Positions 18,669 to 24,150 of a stretch of DNA of 33,302 nucleotides are shown here, piece after piece. Position 1 is the first letter of the stretch; every line of letters starts with the position of its first letter. The stretch is from a virus: positions 1-33,302 of the IMG/VR virus record IMGVR_UViG_3300025276_000102. One strand, given 5' to 3'. The notes beneath the pieces are model-generated. The model saw only the letters and a list, made by a program, of their open reading frames with translations, was not told the origin of the DNA and ran no database searches. Made by a program: the position numbers and the translations under genes.

Positions 18669-19083
18669 TGTTTGTTTGTTTGATTATTAAATTAATTTTC
18701 TTTGTTACTTTCGTAAAAGAACACATAATTCTTTCTCTTGCACTTTTAAGATTTTGAATGTGCTTTGCATTCTTTCTGCTATTAACTTCTCTCTTTATGT
18801 TGTGCTCTACCATATCTAATTTTCTACGATAGTTAGACAAACATAAGACAAAAACAGCTAACCGCCATCCTTTTTTGCTAAAAACTTCATACTGCTCGGA
18901 TGTAATTTCCTTGTAAAAGTCTCCCCCTATGGTTGTATTGTGAATAATTACTTTTTTAGTTTTAAGATTTTTCTCAATTCTTATTCCGTACAATATTCTT
19001 GCTTCATAATCTTCAGCGTTTAAATTAGCTGAAAATTCATCAGCTATGGATTGATTGAATACATCATTTAAAGTATAGAACAT
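18661..19083 (-). CDS. Unknown protein, 140 aa
   Basis: I do not recognise this protein. Residues 1-60 look like a beta-rich domain. Residues about 60-110 contain SKKGWRLAVFVLCLSNYRRKL and a basic helix. The C-terminus is strongly basic. It overlaps the DnaA-IV-like gene upstream by 16 nt and the annealing protein downstream by 8 nt, so all three are probably co-expressed. The basic helices suggest nucleic-acid contact, unproven. Confidence 0.65.
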   Translation of the reverse strand: MFYTLNDVFNQSIADEFSANLNAEDYEARILYGIRIEKNLKTKKVIIHNTTIGGDFYKEITSEQYEVFSKKGWRLAVFVLCLSNYRRKLDMVEHNIKREVNSRKNAKHIQNLKSARERIMCSFTKVTKKINLIIKQTNND

Positions 19084-19370
19084 TCTTGAATCTGATTAGT
19101 AATAGTTAAATAGTCAGAATCATTTTCTATATTTTCTTTTACTACATTTATGCCGTGTATAATAGATGAGTGATTAATGTTATATCCATTATCTTCCATA
19201 TATCCTTGTATTGTTACTAAAGCCATATTCCTTTGTTTGCAAGTGTAATAAAGAAGATGTCTAGCATCTACATTTTTTCTAATCTTAAGTTTGGTGAACA
19301 AGTCTTCTTTGTTTATCTCACATACCCTGCACACATTTTCTACTAGTTTTTTAAATACTTCTCTTTTCAT
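19068..19370 (-). CDS. Stand-alone DnaA domain IV-like DNA-binding protein (copy 2)
   Basis: This 100-aa protein aligns by eye with the whole of DnaA domain IV: VENVCRVCEINKEDL (10-24) parallels the first helix and K..DL turn, R31-K-N-V-D-A-R37 the basic linker and ARPRQ helix, then an IQGYM helix, and N66-H-S-S-I-I-H72, which parallels DHTTVLH. No ATPase domain is present. It is shorter than the relative at 11813-12229 and fits domain IV almost exactly. It may bind DnaA-box-like sites, act as an origin specificity factor or decoy, or be a transcription regulator. It lies in the recombination gene cluster, downstream of a promoter at 19655-19685. Confidence 0.75.
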   Translation of the reverse strand: MKREVFKKLVENVCRVCEINKEDLFTKLKIRKNVDARHLLYYTCKQRNMALVTIQGYMEDNGYNINHSSIIHGINVVKENIENDSDYLTITNQIQECSIL

Positions 19371-19518
19371 TGTTAGATTTATTTATTATTGATTTCTCCC
19401 ATTCATTTATTTCGTGAAGGGTTTGCTTTAGTTTTTTAGCTGACCTTTTAACTTCATCCATCAGTTCCATTATTGTAGTTGGTTGTGACGGAGTTTTAAA
19501 AATTTCTTTTAATAACAT
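19351..19518 (-). CDS. Small helical protein (55 aa), unknown
   Basis: A 55-codon ORF starting MLLKEIFKTP that is predicted to be mostly helical. It overlaps the DnaA-IV-like gene by 20 nt. The start is preceded by a CAAACAAACAAA leader like that of the annealing-protein gene. It is the first gene after the structured RNA at 19546-19634, so its expression may depend on read-through of that element. Confidence 0.6.
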   Translation of the reverse strand: MLLKEIFKTPSQPTTIMELMDEVKRSAKKLKQTLHEINEWEKSIINKSNNEKRSI

Positions 19519-19545
19519 AGTTGTTTGTTTGTTTGTTTTAAAAAA

Positions 19546-19634
19546 AGGAGGAGATTAAACCAAAACATTTAACATTAATGGAATTCTTAGTTCCTTTAAG
19601 TTGGGTGGTAAAAATTAACCGATTCTCTCCTCCT
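19546..19634 (-). ncRNA. Candidate structured RNA, copy 2, with own promoter and U-tract
   Basis: Nine-base arms (19546-19554 and 19626-19634) enclose, on the minus strand, a weak 3-bp hairpin 1 (19620-19607), a 12-nt linker and hairpin 2 (19594-19580; GGAA/TTCC with loop CTAAGAA). This is the architecture of copy 1 at 16834-16920. The 3' arm runs straight into six T (19545-19540), so the closing stem could double as a terminator. A promoter lies just upstream at 19655-19685. The result could be a free RNA of roughly 110 nt or an attenuator for the 55-aa gene. Confidence 0.5.
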
Positions 19635-19654
19635 ATTCTATTATGAATACATTA

Positions 19655-19685
19655 CAAATATAAGTAATGTTTATTTATTGTGCAA
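19655..19685 (-). promoter_or_regulatory. Promoter before structured RNA copy 2
   Basis: On the minus strand TTG (19685-19683), 20 nt, then TATATTTG (19662-19655), an exact TAnnTTTG match at ideal spacing. Transcription would start near 19648, about 14 nt before the outer stem of the structured RNA. Confidence 0.65.
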
Positions 19686-19988
19686 TTTTTTTAAACGTTC
19701 AATTTCAAATTTAAGGTGGTTGATTGATTTTTCTAAACATTCAATTCCTCCATCATCGTGCTTGAATTTTGAACGTAAGCAATAAGTGACAACATTTCCA
19801 ATGTTCCAAGTGCATTCAAAGTCCTCTACTACATAACGTGCTTGGTATTTGCCTTTCCTATAAGTATTGCCTACGTAGTAAGTAGGTACTTTAATTTCTT
19901 CTGATTCGGTGGTTGGTTCGGTGGAAGATAAATTTCTTTGAATATCAAACCAGTGGCTAGATTTATTATTCTCCTCTTCCATAATCAA
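19671..19988 (-). CDS. DUF3310-like protein
   Basis: This 105-aa protein has the features of DUF3310 phage proteins: YYVGNTYRKGKYQARYVVEDF, then the core WNIGNVVTYCLRS (61-73; compare the family's F-GN-xKY-xxR), then a helix ECLEKSINHLKFEI (83-96) where the family has its DL.KA..YL helix. The function of DUF3310 is not established; it is often found among phage nucleotide and DNA metabolism genes. The first 30 residues are low complexity. The start could be Met1 or Met3. The gene overlaps its upstream neighbour by 23 nt. Confidence 0.65.
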   Translation of the reverse strand: MIMEEENNKSSHWFDIQRNLSSTEPTTESEEIKVPTYYVGNTYRKGKYQARYVVEDFECTWNIGNVVTYCLRSKFKHDDGGIECLEKSINHLKFEIERLKKLHNK

Positions 19989-20358
19989 ATATAAATGTAT
20001 TAACCTTTATGTTAAAAAGTTTTGTTTCCATTTCTTTTAAATCTTGAGAGACCTCCATAGTTCTGTCATAATAATAACAATAGTTGTTATCAGGTAATAA
20101 CTGCACACAATAACCTCCAACATATCTTATAATGTCCGTAGAGTTAGGTAGTAATCTTAATCCGTGATTCACTATTCTTGAATCTCTTAATTTAAAATAA
20201 TCGTCATAAGTTTCTCTTTTCATTAATTCTCCAGTTTTTCTAAACTGAAATAAAGTCATTTTTTGTTTGTCACAAAATTGTTGAAGCTTTTGAATTCGTT
20301 TTTTATTTGGAGTTTTCTCTTGTTTTCTCCACAAAATTTCTTCTAATATAATTTTCAT
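19966..20358 (-). CDS. Unknown protein, 130 aa
   Basis: I do not recognise this protein. The N-terminal 60 residues are basic and helical, with LQQFCDKQKMTLFQFRKTGELMKRE resembling a helix-turn-helix-like arrangement. The middle is Tyr-rich (NNYCYYYDR). Its start is preceded by a good promoter at 20386-20415, so it opens the transcript that continues into the DUF3310-like gene. Confidence 0.65.
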   Translation of the reverse strand: MKIILEEILWRKQEKTPNKKRIQKLQQFCDKQKMTLFQFRKTGELMKRETYDDYFKLRDSRIVNHGLRLLPNSTDIIRYVGGYCVQLLPDNNYCYYYDRTMEVSQDLKEMETKLFNIKVNTFIFDYGRGE

Positions 20359-20385
20359 AATATAATTTTTAGTTTATCAGTTGTG

Positions 20386-20415
20386 TAAAGTTAGTATAAA
20401 TTAATTGGACATCAA
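20386..20415 (-). promoter_or_regulatory. Promoter for the 130-aa gene
   Basis: On the minus strand TTG (20415-20413; TTTTG in context) is followed after 19 nt by TAACTTTA (20393-20386), one base from TAnnTTTG. The predicted start site is about 20 nt before the ATG at 20358. Confidence 0.5.
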
Positions 20416-20583
20416 AACATCAGAGCCTTTTAAATACCAATGCCCATTAATTAATTTTTTCTCACAAAGTCTCCAGCTAAAGTTTTTTAATTTTTCTTTT
20501 TTTAAAAGATTTTCTGTTTTTTTTAGTCTAACCTTCATCTCAAGGTTCTGAGCAATTAATTTAGCGTAATATTTTTCTTGCAT
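20401..20583 (-). CDS. Small coiled-coil protein (60 aa), unknown
   Basis: The first 35 residues are a charged helix with heptad-like Leu spacing (EMKVRLKKTENLLKKEKL), followed by a short WRLCEKKLINGHWYLKG segment that looks like a beta hairpin. It overlaps the upstream gene by 23 nt. No family is recognised. Confidence 0.55.
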   Translation of the reverse strand: MQEKYYAKLIAQNLEMKVRLKKTENLLKKEKLKNFSWRLCEKKLINGHWYLKGSDVLMSN

Positions 20584-20827
20584 TTTTGTATGTTTTAAGT
20601 ATGTATTTTCTCATATCATTAGATATAGGTAGCATTTTATCTCGTACTCTATATTTAGGTGTAATAGCTATGAGTCTGTTATTATGTTCTTCCTTACCGC
20701 TATATTTAAAATAGTCGTTAAGTTCTATCGTAGATAACTTGTATCTCTCTGCCTCTAATTGCTTTTTATAAACTTCAGCAATTACGTTTCTACCCAAGCT
20801 ACTCATTGGAGTCAAATAAATTTTCAT
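20561..20827 (-). CDS. Unknown basic protein, 88 aa
   Basis: I do not recognise this protein. It is basic, with an N-terminal helix after LGRNVIAEVYKKQLEAERY and a Lys/Arg-rich C-terminus (KYILKTYKNARKILR). It overlaps both neighbours by 20-30 nt, as is typical of this block of small early genes. Confidence 0.6.
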   Translation of the reverse strand: MKIYLTPMSSLGRNVIAEVYKKQLEAERYKLSTIELNDYFKYSGKEEHNNRLIAITPKYRVRDKMLPISNDMRKYILKTYKNARKILR

Positions 20828-21005
20828 CCCAAAATGCCCACTTCAATAATTTTTTGTGTGTTTTTTTTCTACGTATTATTCTATTAGATATAAAAGTGTA
20901 TAGATTGTCGAGTTGGTCGGTGTCGCTTATACCTTCCTCTTCATCGTTAATTTGGCTTTGTAGCCATTCTAAAAATTCATCTTCTGATTTGTCATATATA
21001 TCCAT
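20799..21005 (-). CDS. Unknown acidic-then-basic protein, 68 aa
   Basis: The reading frame is open to an ATG at 21056, but the ATG at 21005 is preferred because it lies 2 nt after the stop of the 39-aa membrane-protein gene. From there the protein begins MDIYDKSEDEFLEWLQ, has an acidic centre (NDEEEGISDTDQLD) and ends with a basic, Trp-containing helix. No family is recognised. Confidence 0.55.
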   Translation of the reverse strand: MDIYDKSEDEFLEWLQSQINDEEEGISDTDQLDNLYTFISNRIIRRKKTHKKLLKWAFWDENLFDSNE

Positions 21006-21007
21006 AA

Positions 21008-21127
21008 TTAATAAAATATCCATATTGCAACGTATCCAAATAAAAAGATTAGACAAAGAGTTACCAGTTCCAATAATACTTCTACTGGATTCTCTTTACA
21101 TTCTTTAATAAATTCTTTTAAGTTCAT
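21008..21127 (-). CDS. Single-pass membrane peptide (39 aa)
   Basis: A 39-codon ORF starting MNLKEFIKECKENP and followed by an uninterrupted hydrophobic segment (about residues 16-39) ending WIFY. It lies directly downstream of a strong promoter and 2 nt before the next gene. It is probably an inner-membrane peptide with a short cytoplasmic head. Early phage membrane peptides often interfere with host functions, but no specific role is visible. Confidence 0.6.
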   Translation of the reverse strand: MNLKEFIKECKENPVEVLLELVTLCLIFLFGYVAIWIFY

Positions 21128-21148
21128 ATTGTTAGTTTTAGTATTAAA

Positions 21149-21179
21149 CAAAAATACAACATTATTTAGACGTATCCAA
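21149..21179 (-). promoter_or_regulatory. Promoter for the 39-aa membrane peptide operon
   Basis: On the minus strand TTG (21179-21177, within TATTTGG), 20 nt, then TATTTTTG (21156-21149): an exact TAnnTTTG box at ideal spacing. The -33 region belongs to a 13-bp sequence that is repeated at 21030-21042. Confidence 0.65.
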
Positions 21180-21218
21180 ATAATATTGCATTAAGTTGAT
21201 GGGTTGTTTCCTACCATT

Positions 21219-21458
21219 TTACCCAAATGGTATGGTAAACGCAGGTTTAATTTTTGCATCATTTATCATTTGATAATATTCATCATAATGGTAGTCAAAA
21301 AGTTTTTGTCCTTCGTCTGTGTATCTAGTCTCTAATATTTGTCCTTTATCATTAACCACTTCTATTATCAGTTCAGAGTCTACTAAGTTTTGAGGGTGGA
21401 TTTTTTTGTGTGCTAGATTTGTAGCTAGTTCTACGTGGTTTATTTTTATGTATTGCAT
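21219..21458 (-). CDS. Unknown protein, 79 aa
   Basis: A small mixed alpha/beta protein with a beta-rich centre (SELIIEVVNDKGQILETRYTDEG) and a Tyr-rich helix. Its ATG overlaps the stop of the upstream 78-aa gene by 1 nt. An 8-bp hairpin (21212-21232) covers its stop codon but lacks a T-run. No family is recognised. Confidence 0.6.
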   Translation of the reverse strand: MQYIKINHVELATNLAHKKIHPQNLVDSELIIEVVNDKGQILETRYTDEGQKLFDYHYDEYYQMINDAKIKPAFTIPFG

Positions 21459-21694
21459 TATTGTTTTATTTTTAAATTATGTACCATTTGTTGCACATCA
21501 TCAATTTGATTGAGTGCTATCATAACTTCTGTGTTATATTGTGTTATGGTTTTTAGTTCATCATACGACATAGTTATAAGTGTATCTGCATTGTTACCTC
21601 TTTCTTTAAGGAACGTTTTTTTAACCTCTATGCTCTCTTTCATTATGACCGCATAAACTTCATCTAGTAATAGATGTATTCTTTTGTTTTCCAT
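21458..21694 (-). CDS. Unknown helical protein, 78 aa
   Basis: An all-helical small protein (LLLDEVYAVIMKESIEVKKTF, then a C-terminal helix with heptad-like spacing). It is one of four adjacent small genes (21458-22268) whose starts share an A-rich leader ending (A)TAAATAAAATGG or a close variant. No family is recognised. Confidence 0.6.
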   Translation of the reverse strand: MENKRIHLLLDEVYAVIMKESIEVKKTFLKERGNNADTLITMSYDELKTITQYNTEVMIALNQIDDVQQMVHNLKIKQ

Positions 21695-21695
21695 T

Positions 21696-21851
21696 TTATT
21701 TATTTTTAGTGTTTAATTTATTTTCTAATTCTTCAATATAATCCATAAAGGCTTTTACATAATATTTTTTATCAGTGGTTAATTCTTCAAGTATTCCACT
21801 ATTAAAGTAATTAAATCCATCATCTACTTTGTCTATCAGTTTTTTATCCAT
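21696..21851 (-). CDS. Small helical protein (51 aa), unknown
   Basis: A 51-codon ORF beginning MDKKLIDKVDDGFNYF, acidic and helical, ending in a Lys/Asn tail. It fits between neighbours, has the same TAAATAAAATGG leader as the genes on either side, and its stop is 1 nt from the next ATG. No family is recognised. Confidence 0.6.
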   Translation of the reverse strand: MDKKLIDKVDDGFNYFNSGILEELTTDKKYYVKAFMDYIEELENKLNTKNK

Positions 21852-21868
21852 TTTATTTATTAATTAAT

Positions 21869-22060
21869 TTATATAAAGACATCGCATCCTCCATTCTCCC
21901 ATTCCTCAACGAAAGAGAATATCTCCTCTATCTCGTGGGTGCTTTTGTTGAATGTTTTTGACTTGTCTAATTGTTCTACTCCTTCAAAAACTACTATTGG
22001 AGTAATATCCATTCCATTGCTGAAATGTATTTCGATGTTTGTTTTTTGGTGTGTGTCCAT
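21869..22060 (-). CDS. Small acidic protein (63 aa), unknown
   Basis: It begins MDTHQKTNIEIHF and has an acidic helix near the C-terminus (HEIEEIFSFVEEWENGG). It shares the TAAATAAAATGG leader. Its start is 1 nt from the stop of the upstream gene. No family is recognised. Confidence 0.6.
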   Translation of the reverse strand: MDTHQKTNIEIHFSNGMDITPIVVFEGVEQLDKSKTFNKSTHEIEEIFSFVEEWENGGCDVFI

Positions 22061-22061
22061 T

Positions 22062-22268
22062 TTATTTATTTAGTTCAGGTAAATTGTTATGTAATCGTTC
22101 CATTTCCGCATAGTCTGTTATGTCTTCTACGCTTTCTATGTTTAAAGGGTGGTGGTCTTTAGCATACATTTTCAAATCATCTTGAATATAATGGTGTGCA
22201 TTTAGCATCATATCCTCTTCAGTCTGTCCTGATATATGGCTTAAAATTATTGTTACTTTAAATTCCAT
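22062..22268 (-). CDS. Unknown protein (68 aa) behind hammerhead ribozyme A
   Basis: A small protein beginning MEFKVTIILSHISGQTEEDMM, with His-rich segments (NAHHY, KDHHPL) and an acidic C-terminal helix. No family is recognised. Its ATG follows hammerhead ribozyme A: the core GAAAC ends exactly 26 nt before the start codon. After self-cleavage its message would begin with the folded ribozyme at its 5' end. It is the first of four small genes with similar leaders. Confidence 0.65.
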   Translation of the reverse strand: MEFKVTIILSHISGQTEEDMMLNAHHYIQDDLKMYAKDHHPLNIESVEDITDYAEMERLHNNLPELNK

Positions 22269-22289
22269 TTTGTTTGTTTTAAATTTATA

Positions 22290-22342
22290 ATCTGTTTCAT
22301 CGTTTTCGAATCTTCAGTCGAGATACACATCTCGATACAGAT
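22290..22342 (-). ncRNA. Hammerhead ribozyme A (type III topology)
   Basis: On the minus strand, 5' to 3': stem III strand AUCUGU (22342-22337), cleavage nucleotide A (22336, GUA triplet), stem I UCGAGAU with loop GUGU and AUCUCGA (22335-22318), core CUGAAGA (22317-22311), stem II UUCG-AAAA-CGAU (22310-22299), then GAA and ACAGAU closing a perfect 6-bp stem III. Core CUGANGA plus GAAAC with three helices is the hammerhead signature. Stem II is only 3 bp and its first pair is a U-U mismatch. Predicted cleavage is between 22336 and 22335. Confidence 0.85.
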
Positions 22343-22343
22343 A

Positions 22344-22369
22344 GGGAGAAGATGACAAAAACTTCTCCC
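22344..22369 (-). other. Hairpin after the amidotransferase gene
   Basis: A perfect 8-bp stem (GGGAGAAG/CTTCTCCC; 22344-22351 and 22362-22369) with a 10-nt loop lies between the amidotransferase stop and ribozyme A. It lacks a following T-run on the minus strand. It would protect the 3' end of the upstream message left by ribozyme cleavage rather than terminate it. Confidence 0.5.
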
Positions 22370-22380
22370 CATTAACAAGG

Positions 22381-23481
22381 CTATCTTAAGACCTCATCTT
22401 CTGTAAAACTTGCATTGCATTCTTCACAATAATACTTAGAGTTGCTTACCTCTGCCGTGTCTTCCACTAATTCAGTGATACAAGTACAACAATACTTCGT
22501 TTCTTCCTCATCAGCTATTTCCTCCATAAATTTGACGCTTGCAAATAAACTATTGTATTGTTCATTATATCTAGGCACCATTTTATAAGGTTTGTAGGTA
22601 TAGTTGTTATAATCTATTCTTGGTCTTTTTGGCTTGTCCAGAGTATAGTCGCTTATACATTTAGTATTTGGATTAAAACTTCTATTCTGTACAAAGTATA
22701 CCCAACATAGTTTAGTTCCTCCCTTCTCTAAATTAAGAGTTATTTGCTTTCTAGCATAGTGTCTAGGGTGTCCTTCTAGTCGGTCAAGGTTTTCTAGAGT
22801 GTCTTTGTTAACCGCATAAACTTCTAGTACTACTTTCTTACCTGCACCAACGACATCGTGTAAATAAGGTAGACCGCTTACCTCTAAAGGATAAGGGTTT
22901 TGAGTATATGCTTTAGATATAAACTTAGCATTCTTTAAATAACCGCTATTACCTAGTCCTTTTCTTAGAGTCCCATACACACCTACAATAGTGTCTTGGA
23001 TAACATTAGTTTTAGAATACCAAACGTTATCTTGGTTAAACCAAAGGTCTCTGTTGTAGATTTGAAAAGTTCTGTTTCTTGTATTAACGGAAACAAACCT
23101 TGAGTCATATTTACCTAGCTTTGATTTCCATTCTGTTCTTGGTACACCACCTAGTTCTTGTGCTAGTGCTTTACTATCGCAAGTCTTGTTATCTCCGTAA
23201 CCTTGAACAGTTCCATTGTGAAATAGAAATTCATCTGAAAATTTACCGCAATTGAATGGGTGGGTGTTTTCTAGATTGATTGCACCTTTTGTAGCAAATC
23301 TAAAATGTGCTATATATGGTCTCGATGTATCAAGTAATTTGTAGTCATTAGAATTGTGATACTCTACATTATAAGTATCTAGCCAAATGATTCCTAGTCC
23401 GTGCTGATTAATTCGTGCTGAATTTTTTAAGGTTTGCATAGGTACCTTATTACCTTTTTGCTTTACAATTATTATACACAT
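22381..23481 (-). CDS. Class II glutamine amidotransferase / gamma-glutamylcyclotransferase fusion with zinc ribbon
   Basis: A 366-aa three-part protein. Residues 1-160 are a class II glutamine amidotransferase: nucleophile C2 exposed after Met removal, AHFRFATKG (58-66), HNG (88-90) and CDS (101-103). Residues about 165-270 are a gamma-glutamylcyclotransferase/AIG2-like domain: VYGTLRKG (168-175) for gamma-glutamyl binding and LDRLEGHP with E236 as probable acid/base. The C-terminus holds two Cys pairs (YCCTC and YYCEEC), a zinc-ribbon pattern. Glutamine hydrolysis or gamma-glutamyl transfer is expected. Together with the amidoligase at 24255-25331 it forms a predicted amide- or peptide-bond-modifying system. 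It has its own promoter at 23553-23560 and is followed by ribozyme A. Confidence 0.85.
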   Translation of the reverse strand: MCIIIVKQKGNKVPMQTLKNSARINQHGLGIIWLDTYNVEYHNSNDYKLLDTSRPYIAHFRFATKGAINLENTHPFNCGKFSDEFLFHNGTVQGYGDNKTCDSKALAQELGGVPRTEWKSKLGKYDSRFVSVNTRNRTFQIYNRDLWFNQDNVWYSKTNVIQDTIVGVYGTLRKGLGNSGYLKNAKFISKAYTQNPYPLEVSGLPYLHDVVGAGKKVVLEVYAVNKDTLENLDRLEGHPRHYARKQITLNLEKGGTKLCWVYFVQNRSFNPNTKCISDYTLDKPKRPRIDYNNYTYKPYKMVPRYNEQYNSLFASVKFMEEIADEEETKYCCTCITELVEDTAEVSNSKYYCEECNASFTEDEVLR

Positions 23482-23552
23482 AGTTTGTTGTTTGTGAGGA
23501 GAAACACTACTCTGCCGCTTGGCTTTGCTATTTCTGACCTCTGATTATTGTA

Positions 23553-23560
23553 CAAAGATA
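23553..23560 (-). promoter_or_regulatory. Promoter -7 box for the amidotransferase gene
   Basis: TATCTTTG on the minus strand is an exact TAnnTTTG match, giving a leader of about 65 nt before the ATG at 23481. No clear TTG is seen about 20 nt upstream, so it may need an activator; a palindrome lies just beyond at 23606-23623. Confidence 0.5.
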
Positions 23561-23605
23561 AGACATTTTTTAGACATAACCTAATAATATAGGCTTTATT
23601 TTAAA

Positions 23606-23623
23606 TTGGTCGTGTACGACCAA
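23606..23623. promoter_or_regulatory. TCGTRTACGAC palindrome (upstream of amidotransferase promoter)
   Basis: TTGGTCG-TGTA-CGACCAA, a 7-bp inverted repeat. Related palindromes are at 16811-16826, 24229-24244 and 26221-26241. It lies about 45 nt upstream of the -7 box, a position suited to a regulator-binding site. No T-run follows on the minus strand, so it is not a standard terminator. Confidence 0.45.
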
Positions 23624-23648
23624 AAAAAGGTTTAACTGCAGATTTCCT

Positions 23649-23720
23649 TTAATTCCTCGAATTTTGACCTTCATAGATGAGTTCTAACAGACTTTCTCTG
23701 TCCTCCCAATACCTCAGCAT
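23649..23720 (-). CDS. Possible 23-aa peptide ORF (doubtful)
   Basis: It begins MLRYWEDRESLLELIYEG after a GGGGG stretch and would form an acidic amphipathic helix. The codons are GC-richer than in neighbouring genes, which argues for a structured RNA instead. It is reported only because the peptide looks protein-like. Confidence 0.2.
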   Translation of the reverse strand: MLRYWEDRESLLELIYEGQNSRN

Positions 23721-23811
23721 CCCCCTATTTTACCTTTTATTGTGCAATTTACCTGCACATCTCATCTGCCCATTATGGGCTAAAAATGCCCATTTGGGGA
23801 AATATATATAT

Positions 23812-23838
23812 AAAAAAAAGAGAGACAAATTGCCTCTC
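23812..23838 (-). terminator. Intrinsic terminator after the 81-aa gene
   Basis: On the minus strand GAGAGGC-AATTT-GTCTCTC (23838-23820, 7 bp with one G-U pair) is followed by eight T (23819-23812). It lies 46 nt after the stop at 23884. Confidence 0.8.
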
Positions 23839-23883
23839 CTTTAATTTTTTAGAAGACTTTTCCCTGTCCTCAAATTACAGGGA

Positions 23884-24129
23884 TTACTCTCCCATTAAAA
23901 GATAATCGTTTTTTCCATTGTTTATTATCTCTTCGTTATGCTTGGCTAACAAAGTAAGATACCAAACTACTATCTTTTTAGCTTCTCTTTTTTTCATACC
24001 GAACTCCTCGATTAAATAAATTCCAGCACCCAGCATATTTGTTTCTCCGCTATCGCTTAAATTGTCTAAGAATTCTTTGTATTCGTTTTTGTAAAAATTG
24101 TGAATTGCATTTGTTGTTTCCATTGTCAT
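23884..24129 (-). CDS. Unknown helical protein (81 aa) behind hammerhead ribozyme B
   Basis: A helical protein with NMLGAGIYLIEEFGMKKREAKKIVVWYLTLL (about 31-61), which reads like a small helix-turn-helix-like or adaptor fold. No family is recognised. Its ATG is 26 nt after the end of the ribozyme B core, the same distance as in the 68-aa gene behind ribozyme A. Met3 is an alternative start. The gene is followed by a strong terminator, so it forms a one-gene message after ribozyme cleavage. Confidence 0.65.
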   Translation of the reverse strand: MTMETTNAIHNFYKNEYKEFLDNLSDSGETNMLGAGIYLIEEFGMKKREAKKIVVWYLTLLAKHNEEIINNGKNDYLLMGE

Positions 24130-24150
24130 TTTTGTTTTAATTGTTATTAT

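Larger units (their letters stand above)
23482..23883. other. Non-coding, structure-rich gap of 402 nt
   Basis: From left to right: the leader of the amidotransferase gene, its promoter (23553-23560), a palindrome (23606-23623), a doubtful 23-codon ORF (23649-23720), a hairpin with a 5-bp stem ACAGA/TCTGT near 23687-23703, a GTGCA/TGCAC hairpin near 23742-23760, overlapping GCCCAT/ATGGGC inverted repeats (about 23768-23795) that can pair in two ways, and a terminator. It is less AT-rich than the surroundings, which suits a structured RNA. Confidence 0.5.

Noticed and set aside
19500-19540. Repeated GTTTGTTT words as a CRISPR or tandem repeat
   Set aside because: They are only the CAAA-rich leader of the 55-aa gene; similar short leaders precede other genes and there are no spacers.
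21212-21232. An 8-bp hairpin as a terminator of the 79-aa gene
   Set aside because: No T-run follows on the minus strand and part of it is coding, so it is not called a terminator.
22305-22316. A TTCGAATC word resembling a tRNA T-loop
   Set aside because: No acceptor, D or anticodon arms surround it; it is part of stem II and the core of hammerhead ribozyme A.
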